Origin: Paenibacillus sp. 1781tsa1
Lineage (GTDB): Bacteria > Bacillota > Bacilli > Paenibacillales > Paenibacillaceae
DNA length: 64,000 bases
Direction of reading: 5' to 3'
Assembly (NCBI RefSeq): GCF_024159265.1
Contig: NZ_JAMYWY010000001.1
Span: forward strand, 1,860,001-1,924,000
In this document: in pieces, positions 61,594-64,000 of the stretch
Layout: the number at the start of each line of letters is the position of its first letter
Position numbering within the stretch: position 1 is the stretch's first letter
The notes under the pieces: model-generated
The model's database searches: none
Seen by the model: the letters and a program-made list of their open reading frames with translations, nothing else
What the model was told of the DNA's origin: nothing
Program-made: the position numbers and the translations under genes

Positions 61594-62865
61594 GTGAGTG
61601 AAATTAAAGTACCTGCAATGGGTGAGTCAATAACTGAGGGAACTGTATCCAGATGGATGGTTAAAGAAGGGGATACCGTTAATCAGGGTGATGTGCTTCT
61701 TGAACTGGAAACGGATAAAGTAAATATTGAGATCAGCGCAGAAGAAAGTGGTGTGCTGGAGAAGATCATTCGTCAGGAAGGAGAGACGGTAGAGATCGGT
61801 GAAACGATCGGTACACTCTCAGCTGGTTCTGGAGGAGGAAGCGGTGCACCCGCTTCCGAACCGGCAGCAGCTGAAGAGAAGAAGGCCGCTACTCCAGCGC
61901 CTGAAGCTCCAACACCACCAGCACCTGTTGCGGCAGCACCGGAGTCATCCGATAGTGCCAAGACGGCTTCACCGTCTGCACGTAAGCTTGCACGTGAACG
62001 TGGTATCGAGTTGGATCAGGTTCAGAGTAAAGATCCAATCGGACGGGTATATCAGGACGATGTGAAGAGCCATAACAATCAGGCGCCTGCTCCTGCTGCT
62101 CCACCTGCGAATAAAGCTCCTGCGGCACCAAGTGCTCCGGCAGCTGGAAGTTCCACCTATACCAAACCAGTGGAGCGTCAGCGGATGTCTCGCCGCCGTG
62201 CGACCATTGCCAAACGGCTGGTAGAGGCTCAGCAGACAGCAGCCATGTTGACTACGTTTAATGAAGTTGATATGACTGCGATCATGGATGTGCGTAAACG
62301 CCGTAAGGACAAGTTCAAAGAGAAACATGAGATTAACCTGGGCTTCATGTCCTTCTTCACCAAAGCGGTTGTGGGGGCTCTGAAAAAATTCCCTACAATC
62401 AACGCAGAGATTGATGGCGAAGATGTTGTGCTCAAAAAGTATTATGATATCGGCATTGCCGTATCTGCGAAGGAAGGACTGGTTGTACCGGTTGTACGTG
62501 ATGCCGATCGTCTGGGCTTTGCCGAGATCGAGAAGAGTATTGCGGACCTGGCATCCAAAGCTCGCTCCAACACACTGGCGTTATCTGATCTGCAAGGTGG
62601 AACGTTCACCATCACCAATGGTGGAACATTTGGTTCCTTGTTGTCTACGCCAATTCTGAATACACCTCAAGTGGGTATTCTGGGGATGCATAAGATCCAG
62701 CTTCGTCCAGTGGCAATTGATGCAGAACGGATGGAGAACCGTCCAATGATGTACATCGCGTTGTCCTACGATCACCGGATTATCGACGGTAGTGAGGCTG
62801 TACGTTTCCTCGTGACCGTGAAAGAACTGCTTGAAGACCCGGAATCTCTGTTAATTGAAGGTTAA
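61594..62865 (+). CDS. odhB: Dihydrolipoyllysine-residue succinyltransferase (E2 of 2-oxoglutarate dehydrogenase)
   Basis: A 423-residue E2 enzyme. The N-terminal lipoyl domain carries Lys42 in [13 protein letters not shown] Pro/Ala-rich hinge follows, then the E1/E3-binding domain ([20 protein letters not shown]), a second Pro/Ala hinge and the catalytic domain with [17 protein letters not shown] (His394, Asp398). It moves the succinyl group to CoA. GTG start after GGGGAGG. No lpdA (E3) gene is in the window; E3 is usually shared and encoded elsewhere. Confidence 0.97.
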   Translation: MSEIKVPAMGESITEGTVSRWMVKEGDTVNQGDVLLELETDKVNIEISAEESGVLEKIIRQEGETVEIGETIGTLSAGSGGGSGAPASEPAAAEEKKAATPAPEAPTPPAPVAAAPESSDSAKTASPSARKLARERGIELDQVQSKDPIGRVYQDDVKSHNNQAPAPAAPPANKAPAAPSAPAAGSSTYTKPVERQRMSRRRATIAKRLVEAQQTAAMLTTFNEVDMTAIMDVRKRRKDKFKEKHEINLGFMSFFTKAVVGALKKFPTINAEIDGEDVVLKKYYDIGIAVSAKEGLVVPVVRDADRLGFAEIEKSIADLASKARSNTLALSDLQGGTFTITNGGTFGSLLSTPILNTPQVGILGMHKIQLRPVAIDAERMENRPMMYIALSYDHRIIDGSEAVRFLVTVKELLEDPESLLIEG

Positions 62866-62910
62866 TCCATAACGTTTGATCATGGCTATTATTCATATCA
62901 GTTAACAAGA

Positions 62911-62965
62911 AAACCCCTGAACTGGAGCGCAGCGTGAGCTGTACATCCGATTCAGGGGTTTCTTT
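62911..62965. terminator. Bidirectional terminator between odhB and the lipase gene
   Basis: AAACCCCTGAA pairs exactly with TTCAGGGGTTT around a 29-base loop with inner GAGCGC...GTGAGCT pairing; T/A flanks on both sides. Confidence 0.85.
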
Positions 62966-62997
62966 TGCTTTTGCTCTTGGTATGTTGTCTCCGACTC

Positions 62998-63978
62998 TTA
63001 TATAGAGTCAGCCGTCTCAGTAGGGTTCAATGGACTAGGGTGTGTATTCGAGCCAGGGGTATTCCGCTCTAGCCAGTTCACAACGTGCTGAGCCACTTCT
63101 GTTCGGTTGATTTCATGCAGCATTTCATGGCGTCCATCCGGATACAGGCGATACTCAATATTCTCCAGCTGAAGCTTCTTATACTGCGAGACCAGATTAA
63201 GAACGCCTTTGCCATGAAGGCCGACAGGGTCCTTCTCACCTGAGAACAGATATACGGGTTTGTGTTTGGGTATGCGCTCCATATTGTGTGGAAGATGGAC
63301 TTCAAGCAGCAATTTGAAGAAGTCGCGGAAAAAACCTGCTGTACAGACTGCTCCGCACAGGGGATCATCAATGAATCGCTGAACCTCTTGGGAGTCGCGC
63401 GACAACCAATCAAACGGTGTCGTTGCAGGGCGGAAAGAACGGTTAAATCCACCAAATACAATCGCGTTGAGCAGCATGCTGGGATGAGTAGCCCCCTGAA
63501 TGCCGCATTGCAAGAAGGCCAGCTTCTCACCAAACCGGAGCAGACCGCGTCTGCCGTTTGTCCCGGATAAAATAAAGGCATGGTACTGCTCATGACCAGC
63601 GTACATGAGATGTTGTACCAAGAATGAGCCCATGCTATGTCCCATTAGAAACAGGGGCACCCCAGGATTCTCCTTGGCGGCTACTTCGCCCAGATTGATC
63701 ATATCACTTGCCATCCAGCGGAACGCATCGATACCAGCATTACCGAGTAACTTGGCATTCTCCACAGTTTTGCCATGACCCCGATGGTCATTGGCATAGA
63801 CCGCATAGCCACTTTCAGTAAGAACGTTGGCAAATTCCGCGTATCGGGCTGCCGTCTCGCCCATGCCATGTGCAATTTGCACTACCCCTTTAACGTCGCA
63901 TTCCGGATCGGGAAGCCAGCGGTACACATGAATACGGGTACCTTCACTAGCGACCAAGGCAAAGGTAGATTCCTGCAT
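62998..63978 (-). CDS. Alpha/beta hydrolase, monoacylglycerol-lipase/YtpA-like
   Basis: A 326-residue serine hydrolase. ATG 63978 follows AAGGAGG by 11 bases, and both lie at the window edge; the in-frame GTG at 63999 overlaps that site. VVQIAHGMGETAARYAEFAN, YANDHRGHGKT and the nucleophile elbow FLMGHSMGSFLVQHLM are present; Asp in FSGEKDPVG and His in PDGRHEMLHE complete the triad. This is the pattern of Bacillus YtpA and other serine-aminopeptidase-type lysophospholipases. Cytoplasmic, substrate probably a monoacyl lipid. The C-terminal tail (NTPGSNTHPSPLNPTETADS) is extra compared with YtpA. Confidence 0.92.
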   Translation of the reverse strand: MQESTFALVASEGTRIHVYRWLPDPECDVKGVVQIAHGMGETAARYAEFANVLTESGYAVYANDHRGHGKTVENAKLLGNAGIDAFRWMASDMINLGEVAAKENPGVPLFLMGHSMGSFLVQHLMYAGHEQYHAFILSGTNGRRGLLRFGEKLAFLQCGIQGATHPSMLLNAIVFGGFNRSFRPATTPFDWLSRDSQEVQRFIDDPLCGAVCTAGFFRDFFKLLLEVHLPHNMERIPKHKPVYLFSGEKDPVGLHGKGVLNLVSQYKKLQLENIEYRLYPDGRHEMLHEINRTEVAQHVVNWLERNTPGSNTHPSPLNPTETADSI

Positions 63979-64000
63979 CTCGTGTAATTCCTCCTTCACA

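Overview
The window looks like chromosome of a Paenibacillus-type Firmicute. The reasons are an S-layer-homology protein, several CUT1 sugar importers that carry no ATPase gene, AraC regulators fused to membrane sensors, strong AAGGAGG ribosome binding sites with frequent GTG/TTG starts, and Bacillus-like housekeeping genes (odhA-odhB, coaA, murI, a YtpA-like lipase). No rRNA, tRNA, CRISPR array, insertion sequence or prophage was seen. Both window edges cut or touch genes.

Layout. 1-6.8 kb: tail of a LuxR-type regulator, an SLH/leucine-rich-repeat surface protein, two GNAT acetyltransferases, a small secreted protein, and an RtcB RNA ligase followed by a DUF4272 protein. 6.8-21.3 kb: a LacI-type regulator divergent from a large carbohydrate uptake operon. 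It holds two solute-binding proteins (one a 975-residue protein with two lectin-like domains), two permease pairs, and between them a beta-propeller/TPR membrane protein, a Yip1-type membrane protein and a DUF5696 protein. 21.4-33.6 kb: a SunI-like protein, then a second uptake locus (LplA/B/C type), a membrane AraC regulator, a sulfatase, a PL11-type rhamnogalacturonan lyase, the formylglycine-generating enzyme that would activate the sulfatase, and a DUF1349 protein. Together these suggest use of a rhamnose-containing, possibly sulfated polysaccharide. Neither uptake locus has an ATPase, so both probably share an MsmX-like ATPase encoded elsewhere.

33.6-41.4 kb: an MFS exporter and its TetR repressor sharing a 19-nt operator, an AraC/GyrI regulator, a nucleotidyltransferase, a YdcF protein, and a BlaI/BlaR1-like pair whose BlaR1 has a repetitive Pro/Val-rich tail instead of a sensor domain. 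41.5-48 kb: a translationally coupled cassette (ketosynthase III, ATP-grasp ligase, OleD-like reductase, metallo-beta-lactamase-fold hydrolase, F390/PaaK-like adenylate-forming enzyme) followed by an SDR. It looks like a small biosynthetic pathway whose product I cannot name, and it is my leading candidate for an undescribed system. 48-58 kb: small stress and housekeeping genes (DJ-1/PfpI, four GNATs, a divergent protein kinase, a lipoprotein, murI, a histidine phosphatase, DUF423, coaA, DUF3891, NUDIX, an NTF2-like protein). 58-64 kb: odhA-odhB of the TCA cycle and a convergent monoacylglycerol-lipase-like hydrolase.

All functions are read from sequence and family knowledge; no database search was run.
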